NCBI RefSeq assembly: GCF_017916325.1
Contig: NC_090155.1
Span: forward strand, 530,001 to 594,000
Source: Leishmania martiniquensis
Lineage: Eukaryota; Euglenozoa; Kinetoplastea; Trypanosomatida; Trypanosomatidae
DNA: 64,000 nucleotides
Reading direction: 5' to 3'
Shown: positions 45,588 through 60,500 of the stretch, in pieces
Numbering within the stretch: position 1 is the stretch's first letter
Layout: each line of letters starts with the position of its first letter
Translations under genes and position numbers: made by a program
The notes under the pieces: generated by a model
Databases searched by the model: none
Told to the model about the DNA's origin: nothing
The model's input: only the letters and a program-made list of their open reading frames with translations

Positions 45588-48500
45588 AGAGCGGGGGAAA
45601 AAAGGTGGTGCTGCAGCAGCAGAAGAAAAAGGACTACCGGCAAACAGGAGCGCGCCAGGGAGATACGTGGAAGGGAGAGGCGGGCAGAAGGGAAGCGCCA
45701 CCACAGGTAGGCTGCAACGCTGTGGTCGAGCACAGGTACTCGTGAGGGGATGCCGAGAGGAGGGCCTCGGGGGAGTATTGAGGAGGACGGAAGCGATGCG
45801 CTGGGGTTAAGACGGCTTGCTGTCGCGACTTGAATTTTTCTTGCGGGTCCCTGTCGGGGGCCTTTCGCGCACCCATCTATCTGTCCCCTCCCCCCCACAC
45901 ATACACATATCTATCTTGAAATTGTCCCCCCACCGCTCTCCTATCTTCAACCCACCTTACCTCCTCATCATTCCTCATCCTTCCGCTCTTTTTATACCTG
46001 CCTGCCCACCCCACGCACACAGATTTGCTTATGCGTGCAACTGCCAGAGCTGGTATGAACGGCATACGTCTCTTTACGTTTGAGGGTAGGCGGGGGCGGT
46101 GTTGCCTCTCCCTCCCCCTCTTCTGCCCCCCCCCCCCCCCCCACACTTTTTTTTCAAGCTCTTGGCGCCTCTGTCTTCGCCCCTCCCTCTGAACGGCACC
46201 GCACTGTCACCCCTCCAAGTGAAAACAACAAAGAAAGAAGAGCGATGTTGCCTCCTCTCCCGTTTTTCCGCGCCATGTATTCTTCTCGCCGTCTCTCTCC
46301 CCTCCCCCCAAAAGGAAACTCTCCCCCCTCTCTGTGGCGGCTCTCACTCACTCACTCACATCCGCACCCGCAAAGGAAGAGACGGAAGGGCGAGAAGAGA
46401 AGGGCGAAGACGTCCTCCTCCCCCCTCCCCTCTCTCCTCCTTTCTATTTTTTCCCTCTCCTTTTTTTCATTTTCGCTTGGCGCCTCTTTTTCTTTCTCCT
46501 TTGCTCCCGCCATTGTCTTCATTGTGTGTGGCGCGCCGGCTTGTTTATGGACAGGCTTCGCCTCTCCTTTTCCTTCTCTCTTCTCCCTGTCCTTTGGCAG
46601 ACGCCCGCATGGAGACACACCGGCACGTACTCACGTCACTTCTTCATAGCGGTCTCTCACCATTCACGTCATATGGCTGCATGATCACAACTGCCTTTGC
46701 TTGCCTGTTCTTTTTTTTCTTTCGTGTGTGGGCGTGTGCCTTCACATCCCAGCGTTGCGGGAGTGGAGACGCCCAGGGTTGCGTCTGTGCGGGTGTGGCT
46801 GCTCCATCGCGCGCGCGCCCTCTCCCGTGTGTCAGGCGAGTAGAGGGGGGAGGCGGTGCGATGACAGCGGTGGAGGCCGGAGCGAGCGAATATATGTGTG
46901 CGCACAGGAGCGGCCCCCCACCTCCTCTGCAGCTCCCTTATTTCCCTTCCCTTAAGGCCTTTTCATCGCCATGCACATCCTCGCCTGCAGACGCATACAT
47001 ACACACAAGCAGGACCGACAGGGGCGAAGATGTGTGCGTGCGTGTGCGTATGAAGGAGAGGGCCATGCTGGGGATCGGGACGGCAGCTACCACAGAGGTA
47101 CGCGGTCGGTGAACGAAAATAGAAGGAGCAGCAACAGGAATCGGCTGCGGCTGCGGCGGGAAAGGTGATGAAGGAGAACTGCCGCGGGGCAGACGGAAGA
47201 GAGAGGAGCGACAGCATATCTAAGCCTGCATAGAAAGACGCACTTACGCGCGTTGAAGTGTGTGGAGACGCGTGCTGGGTATCCATATCATCGCGCGACA
47301 ATGTGCTGCATGCATGCTAGCCAATGATAGATGCGGATGGCCGTGCTTCTGCTCCCCTTGCGCTCTTGCTTCTCTTTTCCTTCTCCCGACTTTCCCTCCC
47401 CCTGCAGATCTGCATTTTCTGCCAGCGTATGGGTGCGCTGTGCGTGCTCGCTCTCTTACCAATCCACGGGTGTGTGATTCTCTATCGATGCACGCCATCT
47501 CTTTCTCCCCCTTTCTTTCTCCCTTTTTAAGGCCACTCCACGGCGGCCTGCGCGCGCGTGTGTATGTCTGTGTGCGTGCGCGTATGTCTCTTTCTCTCTT
47601 TTCGTACGTGCGCAGGTGCGGTTGTGTGTGTGTGTATGTGTGTGTGTGTGCGGAGTGATTCTCTATTTTTTTTAAATTTCATTTTGGCATGCGCGCGTGT
47701 CTTCGGTTGGTTCTCTCCTATAGCCCCTCCACCATTTCCACTACAAGTAGAGTGATGTACACGATGTTTCTCCTCCTCCTTTCTTCTTCCCATTCCCCTC
47801 TCCCCTTTCCTCCTCTTCCTCCATTTCATTTTCTCTTCCCCTCCCGATCAACCCTCTCCCGTCTTCGTGTGTGCGTGCGCGGATGCTCGTTTTCATATTT
47901 GACTGTATCAGACGTGAGTCCTCTTCTTTCCCCCTTTTTTCTCTCTGTCTCCCTCTTCCTCATCTTTGCATTATTTTTTTTTCGTTTTTCTTTTTTTTTG
48001 TTTTCGGACTCGCCCTCTCGCGGTTATCGGGCTCTCCCCTCACCTCCTCCTCCTCTCTCTCTGTCTCTCTCTCTTTCTCTGCCCTCGCCTCCCACCACTG
48101 CCGCCACCATGCCGCTTTTACCCCCTTTTCTCTTTTTGCGTTATTCTCCGTCCTTGCAAGCGCATATGTGCGCGTGCCTGTGTGTGGGTGTGGGTGTGCC
48201 GACATGCTACGCCTCTGGTGCACTCCGTTTTCTTTCTTCGTGCGGGCAGCTCGCTTGCCCCCCTAACCCCCCTCGTCGACCTCTCAGGTCACTTGCATCG
48301 GTGCCATCCGGCCGCCTCTTTTTCATTGATCTGCTCCCTCCCTCTCATTTCCTCTATTCTCCTTCTGACACATAAGCAGAGGGAGAGAGGGAGGGAGGGA
48401 GGGAGGGAGAGGGAGCCGGCGAGCGAGCTTGCTTGAGCGCGTGACGGAGCGGAGAAAAACTGAGACACAACGGATCACTGGAAAGGAGGAGGGGAGTTGT

Positions 48501-51500
48501 GTGAGTGTGTGTGTGTGTGTGAGGGCGCCGAGGTAGGTGTACGCGAAGCACCACTTCTAGTCCCCCCGCTTTCCTTCCATGAGGGCAAGCCACACCTTGG
48601 CTGGGCGCAAGATACGCACACACACACACATAGCGCCAAACTATGCGTGGATGGGAAGCCAGCGACGAAACAAGAAAAAGGGTGGGTGGGGGGCAGACGA
48701 AGCAGCGCGTGACAGTATCAAGACAAAGCGCGAAACAGCAAAGTGAAGGGAGATCGACAGGCGAGTGTGTCCGTTCCTGAGCAACGAAAGAAGCGACTAA
48801 ACGAAAAGAATGAGTGAGTGAGAGTGAGTCAGTGAGACGCATCGATGCGGGCACAGATGCCGCTCCATACGTTATGCGAATGGAACAGTGCACGTACGGC
48901 CAACCCTACGCACAGGGGTACAGGTGCACTCTTCGTCGCCCGGTGGTTGTCGCGCGCGAGGCATTCCGTTACTCTGCTGCCTCCCTACTCACCCTTTTCT
49001 CCCTCTCTTCCCCCCTCTCTGCGGCATTTCTTCAGTGCGCTCTCCCTCTCCTTTTTTTTGTTTCTCTCTCTGGACACGTGTGTGGTACGCCACGCGCGGA
49101 AAGCGGACGAATAGGCATGGGAGCAGGCAAGAAAAAAAGAAACGAGCAACGAGCGGGAGAAGGAGTGCGAGAGGAGGGGGAGAGGGGAGAGACGGAGTTG
49201 GGGTATGTCCCTCCTCCTCTCGCATCCCCCATCCTATCCCCGTCCCCCCAGCCGTGGGACACCATTGCATATAACTCACGGGCGAAGCAACGCGAAATCA
49301 GCGACGCTGAAACATCCATGCAGATACACACACCTAGAGATAGGGAGAATGAGAAAGGCACACTCGCGGCGGCGTGCTGCGCGGTGCGTCGCTGCATCGC
49401 CGCTTGTGTGCGAGTACGCAGGAGACGTGCTACTCTTTCTCGTGAGGGGGTGCTCGGTGGAGCGGCGACTGTGCGGAATGGCAACCTGGAGGAGGAAGAT
49501 CGTGGGGGGGGTGTCTTGGGAGAAGGTGGGGCCGGGAGGGGGCGGACAGCGTCGCCACGAAGCTGAAGGGTCTTGTCTCGAGAGGAGGCGTGCGCGAATG
49601 CCGATCGGCACACTGTCCTGCCTCTGCAAGCCATACCGTACTTGTCAGCGCTCTCCCCCTCCCCCTCCCCCCCAGTGGGAGCGCACACGCACGTGCGCGC
49701 ATGCGTTTGCCAACGGTAACCGTTTGCCTTCCTCCCCCCACGAGCCTCTCGCCTTTACCGTCAGCCCATACCTACCCACAGACACAGGGAGGAGGGACGC
49801 CAGCTCGCCATCCGCACCCTGTCCATGCCTCTCCCCACTCTCCTGTTTCCCACCCGTTACTCACTTCACCTCTTTTGGAATGGCCTCCGTCAGGCTTTCT
49901 CTCTCTCCCCCATCTTTACTGATCCGCCTCCCTCGCATACACCTGCGCAGCCTGGAAGGCGAACTGACCCTATTATACGCATCCATTAGTAGCGAGTCGA
50001 ATCGCTTATAGGGCGACTGGTGCTGCATCGACGCAGCTCAGGAGGAAGAGAATGGGGGACCATGCGTCTCACATACCCCTGGCTGCGCACGTCGCGCAAA
50101 GGACCGGGCAGCTGGTCAGAGCCGATTCTACTCCACTCCCAGCATCGCACGCTCAATCTCAGAAATGGGCACGGGATGACCAACGGCAGTGCCGCCGCCA
50201 GTGGGTCGTCAGCTTTTCGGCGAAGCGGCGGTGGCACCGGGGCAGCGCCGTTGGGAGCGTCCCCCGCCGAAGCCTCCTCGGTCTTCTACAACGGCGCCGA
50301 CAACGCCACACAGCATGCTCCCTACGCCTCGGGCGCGCTTAGCGGGGGCTGGGGTAACGCCTCTTCAGACCCTTCGCAGTACAGCTGGAAAGCTGACCCG
50401 TCGCGCAACCGCCCGCCGCCAAACATGCCGCCTTCGCACCAAGGATTGCGCGGCAGTGGGGGCGGTAGCCTTCCCCAGAACGTAAGGCGCGTCGAGACGA
50501 CTTCGCGGCCTATCGAGGGATTCGACGTGAGGGGTGGCGCCGCTGGTGACTCCATGAGCAGCACCGCGCACGCAAAAAACTGGCTCGGCGGCCCTGCAGG
50601 TGGCGCCATCCCCGATACGCTCGAGCATGCCACTTTGCGGCATGCCTTTGGCTCGGGCGAATTCTCCATGGTGGACCGACAGAAGCTGACCTTTACACGA
50701 TTGGCGCAGCTCCTACTAGAAGCCACGCTGAAGCCGCGCGACCCTGACAGCCGCGCGTTCGGTGGCGACGGCGCCACCAAACTAGCGGAGCAGCGCGAAG
50801 AACTCAAGATGCTGGACCAGCGCATCGTACCGTTCCAGCACGAAGACGTGATGAACGACTACCTGAAGAACATCGACAGGCTACATAGCCCAAGCGGGGC
50901 TCTTTGCCAGCGCGACGTGCTGAAGGGTCGCCTAGTTGGGCTGCTCTTCTTCACAGAATCGGAGCGCTCCCTCAGCTTCATGCGGCATCTGCAGGTTTTT
51001 CACAAGCGGCACAGCCCTGACTTCGTCGTCGTCGCCGTGTCGCTCGCCGGGAAAGAAATGATGGACGTTACGCGTTCCTTCGGCTTCTTTCACTGCGCAC
51101 ACCGTGATGGAGCGTCGTGGGTGTCGCGCGATGCTGGGCTGGTGCTGCGCCCTTTTGTTTCGCTGCCTCGCCTAATCGTGGTGAAGGGCACAAGCGGTTT
51201 CGAGGTTACCCGTGGCGGGGTAACGGCCGTCATGGCGAACCCGGACACGTGCTTCGAGGCATGGCGCCGCGGCGAGGGTGGGTACCGCTACCGCGACTGG
51301 CTCAGGTCCATGCAAATATGAAGGGATCATATGGGGCCGGGTGGATGCTGAGAGGGGGTCGGGGAGGCGCGGAAAGCGGGTGAGGCGACTGCACTGGTTC
51401 TACCAACAAAGGAGGTGGTGGAGAGCATGGGCTGATCCCGTCTCAGTCTTTTCGGTGTGCTCTTGCAGGAATATGGTGCCCTCTCCTCCTCCGCCCTGGT

Positions 51501-54500
51501 CCGCTGTACATGCGCTTTCTCGCGGTCTGCGTGTGTGAGCCACATACACCCCTTCCTCACGCTTTTTCTTGCCTAGCAGCAGTGCCTTCTCTCTCTCCCT
51601 CCCCCACGCGCTCACACGGGCGCGAACCACAGCCCATCAGCATCTCTACTCCTGCAGCATGATTTGGTGCTCAGTCTGTGTATGTTTGTGTGCACTCGCA
51701 CCGGGCTCTCCTCCTCCCTTCACACTACCCTTACCTCCTCCCCCCTCCCCTCCCTCACGTGGTGAGGGAGAGGGATCCGTGAACGGCGACATTGCGACAT
51801 GGAGGCAGAGACATGCACGCCGGCGCAGCAGCTAGAAGAATATCGCCAAGCAAGGACGTTAAGTAGACGGGGTGTCCTCGGTGCTGCACCTGCCAAAGGG
51901 GGTGGGAGGCAAGACGAGGACAAAGTGAAGTGAGAGAGTCTGCTTACCCCCCGCGCAAGCACAGCGGCGCCCATTGTCACTGCGTGTGCTCTTTCGTGCC
52001 GCTGTTGAGGCCCAGCGCCGTTCATGTTCCTCCCTCGACCGTCGCTCTGACCCCTTCCGCTGTCACACGTACTACCCTCCCTCCTCCTCCCCCCATTCAT
52101 CCATCGCTCTCCTCCCCGCGCCATCCGCTTCTATCTGTCACCCCCTTTTCTGCAATTCTCACATGCTTCCTCTCTCTCTCTGTCGTTTGTGTGACGGCGG
52201 AATCACTGCCGCAGAGACGCAATCATATATACCACTACAGAAGGCTTGCGCGCCTGCTCGAGTGTGTCTCCCTCGCTCCCCAGCCTACATCCTTCGTTTG
52301 GCACAGCTTCCTTCCTCGCTGCCTCCATCGTGGTCATCTCCGTGCATTAGTTGTACTCCAAGAAAACTGTGGCAAGTCTACCCCCGGCTCACCGCCCCCC
52401 GCTTGTCTCAGTCTTGCATCTTCACACGGCTACACACACGCACATACACACACACACACACAGACACACACATCCCCGCGCCTACACCTTCTGCACCGTT
52501 GAGCTCCCTCTGCCTGTGAGGTGTTCCGTTTATTTTTTTTCGTTAGTGACTTCGGCAGGCGGTCCAAGAAGAAAGTTGTCTGCACTTTCGCAGCGTGCAC
52601 GCCTACACGCTCCCCCCGCCGTCTCAGAGATCGTAGGCAGAGCTCCCCTTGCCTGTAGCGTCCCCTTCCTCTTTTTTTCTACACATACGCTCGGACACAT
52701 ACCCGTTTGGTGCCTCCTCGTGCTGCAGCATAGTGTGAACTTCTTCACGCGTCTGCGTCTCTCTTTGCCCCGCCCCCCCCTTCTCACGCCAAGTCGCACG
52801 GCACTCCTACGGAGCCGGCGGCAGGAGAGAGAAAAAGGCCACAGCCCGGCCGTATCTAAACGCGCCCTCCCCTACCCCGCTTCTTTCCTTGGCCTCCACA
52901 GAAACACGCGAGCCTCGAAGACCGGGCGCGCATTACCCTTTCTTTTCTCTCTCTTCATTGTTGCACGTATCGTGGCTGACCTTTACCGAAAATAGAGCGC
53001 GGCTAAACACACCACCAGGAGCTCACCCCCGAGCATACGACAGAGAAGACACGCACGCACATACACATCGAGCGATCACCTCTCTCGGTGCCTTTGCCCG
53101 CCTGCCTATCTCTCTTCCCTCCCTCCCGCATATTTCACCGTCCTTACTTCAAAGCTCAGATATACAAAGGCGTCTCCCTTGCCTCCTCCCTCCTCCCCAC
53201 CCCATCTACAGTCTTTCCTTTCAGCTTCGCAGCCGCGTGAAGCTCGCACGCCCCTCCCCCTCCGCCCGTCCGTCCGTCCGAGCACGTTGCAACCTTTCTT
53301 TGTGCTCCGTTCCGTTTTTTTCTTTGTGTGTGTGTGTGTGCTTTCGCCTTTGTACGCTCCGCAGAAGAGGACCAAACAGAAAGCGTTGGTTGTGGCCCTC
53401 TCTCCCACCTGTCCGGCGTCTTTCTCTTCTCGATCTCTTTCACTTTTGTACGCGCCTCTCTCATTCTCTCTCTCTGTTTTTTTCTTCTCGCGAACTGCCC
53501 AAGGTTGGACCGCTCCGCGTGAGAACGACGCGCATTAGAAAAGTGCGACAGCCGCCCCCCTTTCCCTCCCCATCCATTCTCTCTCGCTATATATATATAT
53601 ACAAATATATATGCGTATATATATATATAAACATACAAATATATTGATTTATTTATAAATACATATTTATATATAAATACATATATATTCGTTGGGCTTC
53701 TCGCCGTTTTTTTTTCTTCCGTCCCTCCCTCCCCTTCCATCCTTTCCTCGACAAAGGGCGAACACCCCTCAGTCACTACCAGTGCCTCCCCCAAAAAAAC
53801 GTGGCCCAATCCCATCTGTCTCCCTCTCTTTGAAGGCCTATTGCAGGGCCACTGGCTCAATAGAGGTGTGGGTGGTGTGATAAATGCACGCGCAGCCGAG
53901 GGGACATCGCGCAGGGAATCCTTACAGGAGAAGTTCTTCAGCCCACTGCCGCCCATTCACACGGCGACGCAGGGCAGTCACTGGTCCTCAAGCTTGTAAT
54001 AGATGCGACAAAGCTACAGGCATGTCGACTTTCCAGCGAATGCAGTACACTGCAGCGGTGCACAACGTGACCCAAGCCCAGAGTGCGCTTCCATCAGCTT
54101 CAGAGGCGGAAGGTTGCCGTCGTCAGCGTCTTTTTATGGAAGCACTGCGGTCTGCCCACATCGCGACACGAATCGGTGACAGTCCAAATTACTCTTACTC
54201 GTTAGAGGTGCTCGGCTTCGGCGGGTTCGGTGCAGTGACGCTCGCGTTCCGTCACGAGGGCGACGGCGTGTGGCGCAAGACCGCGGTGAAGCGCATATCG
54301 CTGCGGAAGGAAAAGCGCCTCTCAGCTGTGGTCGAGATGGTGCGGTGCGCTGGCCGTGAGGTGGCGCTGTGCCGTCGCGCTGGGGGGTCGCCTCACGTTG
54401 TGCCAGTGTTCGAGCCGTGGTTCGACTGCCGGGGAGGCGTGATTGCGTTGCCGATGGACGCTGGCGACTGCAGCCTGGAGCAGTATGCGGTGCACTGCAG

Positions 54501-57500
54501 CTTTCGATTTCCGCCGCTGGTGCTGCTGTCGATATGCGTGCAGTGCGCGCGTGCTGTGGCGGACGTGCATCGGTGCGGCGTGGTGCACCGTGACGTGAAG
54601 CCCGAGAACTTCGTGGTGAACGTTGTCGGCATTGGGTGTGGTAATGGCTGCAGTGGCGCGCGGCCCCCCCGTGTGCGGATACTCGACTTTGGGCTCGCGT
54701 GCGGTGTGGAGGAGGCGAAGCAGGAGATGAAGCGCTGCGTGGGGACGCTGCACTACATGGCACCAGAGGCGTTTGTGGAGAGCGGTGGCTGCGACGTGCC
54801 TATGGCGTGTGATGTGTGGAGCCTCGGGGTGACGCTGTTTCGATTGGCCACGGGCGTCTTCCCGGTCTTCGAGGAAGACCAGGAGTGGAAGCAGCCGCCG
54901 TTCGTAGGTTTGCACAGTGGAAAGCTGTGGCTTCCCTCGACGAACCTCTTCAATGAGCAGCTGTCCGCGGAGTCGCTCGCTGTCGCTTCCGTCGCTGTGT
55001 CTATGCTTGCGCCAGCACCTGCACACAGACTCACATCAGATGAAACGCTACGACATCTGCAGAGCTTTCACGATGCCTTCAATGCCGCGGCCCCCGTTTG
55101 CTCGCCGGCGTGCGGACCGTGCCCTTCGAACTCCTTCGCGCGTCCGTTTGCGTGAGGAACCTGGAGGGGCGGATAAGAAGCCTGCGGGCGCGTGCGCTGA
55201 ACGTGTGTGCCCCCCCATTCTCCCCTTCCTCTCCGTCGCTATCTCCTTGTCTTTTTAAATACCTCAGATTGTGTCTCTCTCTCTTCTCCAGTGCGTTCCG
55301 CGCACACAAACTTTGTTACCTCTCCACCCTCGTTCCTTTCTCTTTTTGCCTTAAATGCGCACGAGACGCGCATCTAAGCACCCTCTCTCTCACACACATA
55401 TATACATACATATATATATATATTTAACACCAGATGCATGGGACAGTATTTTTGTGTGGCCAAAGACTGTTTGGCCCTTTTCTTTGCCTGCCTGCCCGCT
55501 GCCCACCTCCTATTCTTTGCTTTTATTCCCGCGCGCTTGCACACTGTCCTCCTGCCTTTCCTATCCTGTCACTCTATTCTCTTCTCCTCTCTTCTCAATG
55601 CCCGAAGGCCTCATAGTCTCAGCTCTTCCTTTTGCCCGCCCCGCCGACTGCCTCTCGTATTCGGCTTCCTCGCGTCCTCAGGCGTTGTCTCACGGAACGC
55701 AAGCGCAAAATCACGCATGCGATTCTGTGCATCCCTTTAGCAACACTTCTTTTTCTTCTTCCTCCCCTTATCCCTGCTCAGAAGCCCATTGAATGGCCTG
55801 CCTATTGCGCGTTGGTGCCGTAGGATGCCGTCGTCGCCGACTCTCCCGCCGTCTCCATCCCTCTCGGTGCAGCTGCACCTTTTCTGTCTTCAGATGCTTT
55901 ACCCGTGTGCGTGCGCACTTCATTCGACGCGTGTGCGCACTCCCTTTGGCCCCCCTCCCCTCCCCCTCCCCCATTTCAACTTCGGTTTTCGTCCCCCCTC
56001 TCTCGATTTTCTCTTGTGGGGCGCTTTGGCCCTCATTCCACCCTGGGACGGGTGCTCAGATGTGTGCCAAACGTGTTGCCGTGGGTATATGCGCGGGTGT
56101 ACGGGTGAGGGGTGGAGGTTAGCGGTGCTGGCAGTCGCCGCCGCCCTACCCTTTCTCCTCCCCTTGCTCCTCTCTCCGCCTCTTTCCTCCATGATCTCTT
56201 TACACACACACACATATATATCGTTGCTTCTAGATGGCGTCTGCATAGGGATGCAGTTTTGTTGTGGGCCATCGTCGATTGCACCTGTCGAGCAGTACCG
56301 CAGTTATATGGGGAAAAATATTTTAGATGAATTGTATTTCTCTCGATGGACATGTGTGTGTGTGAGCGCCTCCTGTGCTTTCCCGTAGGGGTGCCTCGAG
56401 ATCTTTGCCTTTCCACACAGGAAAACGATTGACTCAAACAGTGCGTAGGTGGGTATGCGCAGACGAAGCCGTTTTCCGGGCACGCACACCCCTTATCACA
56501 CCCTCTCGGTGTTGCTGAGGGTTACCAGCTTGCCGTTCCCGTTTAGAGGTGCTGGGACCTCCTTATTCTCTTTTTGTTCTCCTCTTCGAAACTTCGAGTC
56601 CAGCATGACGCCGCGCAGCCTCGGTTGCGCTTCTGGCCACTTTCATAGGTACTGCGTCACCCTTTTTCTTGTAGGAGGGTTGGTGCTGCGCCGAACTCAA
56701 GGGAAGGACTGCGTCTATCGATGCCATTCTTGCGCCTCCTGCTCTTCTTCCAGTTTCATATACGCTTCCCCGCTGCTACCTCCCTCTCCCTCTCTCTCTT
56801 TGCTTGCATCCGTCTCTCTGCGTCACAGGAGGCCAACACTCCTGCCGCCCCAGCCGCTCTTTCTCCCTTTCCCCTCTCACGTCGTCTGCAGGGGCTCGCT
56901 TCCCTTTTTTTTCCGCATACACCGTGCGCACTTCTATTCGATCGCCTTTGTCAAGGCCCTTTTCTCCTCGGTCTTTGAACTGCGAGGGATGACTGACCAG
57001 GGTGCCGACAATGCTCACGTGAATGGGCCTTCGGTCGACACGTGCCGCCGCAATGCCATCTTCCGGCAGGCGCTGCGGTCTGCCCGCATCGCGGTGCGAG
57101 TCGGCGACGACCCAGTGTACCTTTGGACGCAGAAGCGACTCGGCGTCGGCGGGTTCGGTGCAGTGACGCTCGCGTTCCGTCACGAGGGCGACGGCGTGTG
57201 GCGCAAGACCGCGGTGAAGCGCATATCGCTGCGGAAGGAAAAGCGCCTCTCAGCTGTGGTCGAGATGGTGCGGTGCGCTGGCCGTGAGGTGGCGCTGTGC
57301 CGTCGCGCTGGGGGGTCGCCTCACGTTGTGCCAGTGTTCGAGCCGTGGCTCGACTGCCGGGGAGGCGTGATTGCGTTGCCGATGGACGCTGGCGACTGCA
57401 GCCTGGAGCAGTATGCGGTGCACTGCAGCTTTCGATTTCCGCCGCTGGTGCTGCTGTCGATATGCGTGCAGTGCGCGCGTGCTGTGGCGGACGTGCATCG

Positions 57501-60500
57501 GTGCGGCGTGGTGCACCGTGACGTGAAGCCCGAGAACTTCGTGGTGAACGTTGTCGGCATTGGGTGTGGTAATGGCTGCAGTGGCGCGCGGCCCCCCCGT
57601 GTGCGGATACTCGACTTTGGGCTCGCGTGCGGTGTGGAGGAGGCGAAGCAGGAGATGAAGCGCTGCGTGGGGACGCTGCACTACATGGCACCAGAGGCGT
57701 TTGTGGAGAGCGGTGGCTGCGACGTGCCTATGGCGTGTGATGTGTGGAGCCTCGGGGTGACGCTGTTTCGATTGGCCACGGGCGTCTTCCCGGTCTTCGA
57801 GGAAGACGTGGCAGCGTCGCATCCCCCCGCGAACGCCTCCTCGACTCCCTTGCAGCTCCCTACCTGTGATTACCGCGGCTACGAGTTGTCGAGCGAGTCC
57901 CGCGCTGTGATGGCGGTGGCCGCGTCGATGTTCACCTCGAATCCGCACCTTCGCCCGACTATGACGAGCATTTTACTGCAGTTGGAGAGCATCGGCACAG
58001 TTCCAGAGCCGGCGGTGCCAAGCGTCTCGGCCCCCCTTCAACAATTGCAGGTGTGCCGTCCGGATGTGGTTGTTGCCGTATACGCGTCCCCGGAAGCCGA
58101 TGAGGGGCAGGCGCTCCCGTGGCACCTTCGGCCCGGCGACAACTTCCTGGTGAAGGGGGCCGTGGAGCGGTGTACCCAGAGGAGCTGTGCGCCTGTGCCC
58201 TCACTGTGCAGGACTGAGGGGTGCCGAACTCGACTGCCGTCGCCACAGAAGCGCCACGGCAGTGCTCCACCGTCACCCCTGCCGCACGCGCCCAGCTGCG
58301 CGCCACCGCAGGAGTGGGACTTGTGGCTGCGCATTGTCTATCCGCGCAAAGGATATTGCCGTGGCTTTGTTGAAGGCCAGCATGTCGTGCACGTCGTGAC
58401 GCATCCCGAAAACAAGGATGCGCAAACGCAATGCCCTCCATTGCGCCCTCTGCTGCAGCGCACGGAGGTGGCGAAGGATGCGTCGTCAATTCAGCAGTCA
58501 TCACTCTCGCGGCGGACCCCACCAACGGCTCCCCTTTGCATCGACGCTTCGGTTGAGGTCCCCCTGCAGCGACGCGGCAGCTACCTGGCCTCTTCTGTGC
58601 CTCGAGATAAGTCTCCGTCGCCGCTCCGTGGGCCGTACCGCTGCTGTACTTTAGAGCAGCAGCGACGCCTTCTGCGGTAAGATGAGGCAGTGGGAAGGGT
58701 GGCGGGTCGGGTCTCACCTTGAAACAACAAAGAGGGGGGGCTTTGGTCTGGTTCGTGCGCGTCCGCACGACCAACAGCGTCCCTCCTCACCTTAATCCCT
58801 TCTTCCCCCCATCCCCCCCTCACACACACAACTATACGCCTGCAGGTGTCTGTCTCGGTGCGTGCGCATCGCTTTTATTCTTTATTTGAGTGGGCCTCAT
58901 TCGCTTTTTCACTAATTTGTATTCTCTCTCCGCTGCCGCACACTCACTGCTTCCTCTCCTCTCTCCCCTCTCTCTCCCTCTTCCCCCTCCCCCCTCACCC
59001 ACCCACACACACACACACAATGATGCCAGTGTGTAGAGTTAGCGCACGGCCAGGCATGTGTCGGTCTGTGCACGTGTATGCTTGCGCGAATTCATTCATG
59101 AGCTGTGTACCGCCATCTCCAGAATAAGATGGAAAAAAGATATGAACGGAAGGAGAGCACAGGGGTAGCTGACGTCGTCGTGCCCCGAAGGCGTACCTCG
59201 CATGATCGGTAAGCTGCGCGGCCCATTATGACCATGGCAGAGGGCAGTGCATGCATGCCAACTGCATCACGTGGAGACGTGACGACACCTGGCTTGCGGG
59301 ACTGCCTCTCTGCGTGCACGCGATGTTTGCGCGTACCTCTGTGAATACAAAGGCGATCTCTCTCTCTCCTCCAACCCTCTGACGCCTTCTCCAGTTCGGC
59401 ACACACACACATACGAGGGCGCAACGCTCACATGCATGTGCTCGCGCTTCCGTCTCCCTCAAGTGCGTCATGACGCAGCAATTTCCAATGCCGACGCACA
59501 GCACTCTCATGCGATTGCTTATGGGCGAGAAAAGGTGCCTTATCCGGCGGCTGCGCATGTGTAGGATACGGTAGGGGTGTCCTTAGCACCGCGACATACA
59601 ATGACCGTTTTCTCTTCCCCTTCCCCTCCTGCAGGTCGGCACGTGAGGCGAGCGCCACCCCACTGAGCAATGCAGGGAAAGCGAAGGGTTGACTTCTTCT
59701 GCAGCGGCCTTCCCCCCTCCCCCCTCTCTGTAGAGGGAGAGAATGGGCGGCCTTTCCGTTTTGTGTGCACTCGGGTACGTCCGCGCCTCCCTCCGCGTTC
59801 ATCTTCGCGCGTTGTCATCATGGCGCTTCCTGTAATCTCTTTTTTTTAAATCGTTCTCGCTTTCCACCGCTTCCGCTGCTCTCGTTGGCCTCTTTCTCTC
59901 CCCACGGCGAAAGTGTGTTGCCCTCCCGTATGCGACGGGCAGAGAAGCAAAGAGGGCCCCCGAACGTTTCGGATTTGGGCAGCTTCCACTCACCATGTAT
60001 ACTTATATATGTATGTATACGCGTGGGGGTGGGGTCCAGTATGCCTCCGCCTTCCTCTCATCTCGGAGGAGGAGGGGGGGTGGAGACCGGTTTTTACCAT
60101 CGCCGTGCCGGTGCGCTCAATTTCGTCCCACCCGGCCAACCTTCGCCAGGTCAGCGACCGTGGGAGTTGGGATGGTGTGAGGGGGGTGGGCGGCCCCCTT
60201 CACTTGCACGGAAGTCATCCTGGATGTCAACAAGAGCTTCACACAAGAAACACGTGCAACCCTCCCTCCCTCAACTCAATCATTGCCGTCTCTCTCCCTC
60301 CCTCTCTCTTTTCGCTTTAACCCCCTTCCCCCCATTTCTTGCTCCCCTTCCGTCTGAATTGCTGCCGAGAGCGGGCGGCATTCAATCAGTCATACACGCA
60401 AGTTCAGCATCTTTTTCAAGTGTGGCAGGAAGGGGCGCAAGTCAAAAAAAACAAGCAAACAAGAAACTAAGAGGAGAAGAGGGAAGCACGCCGCCATTTT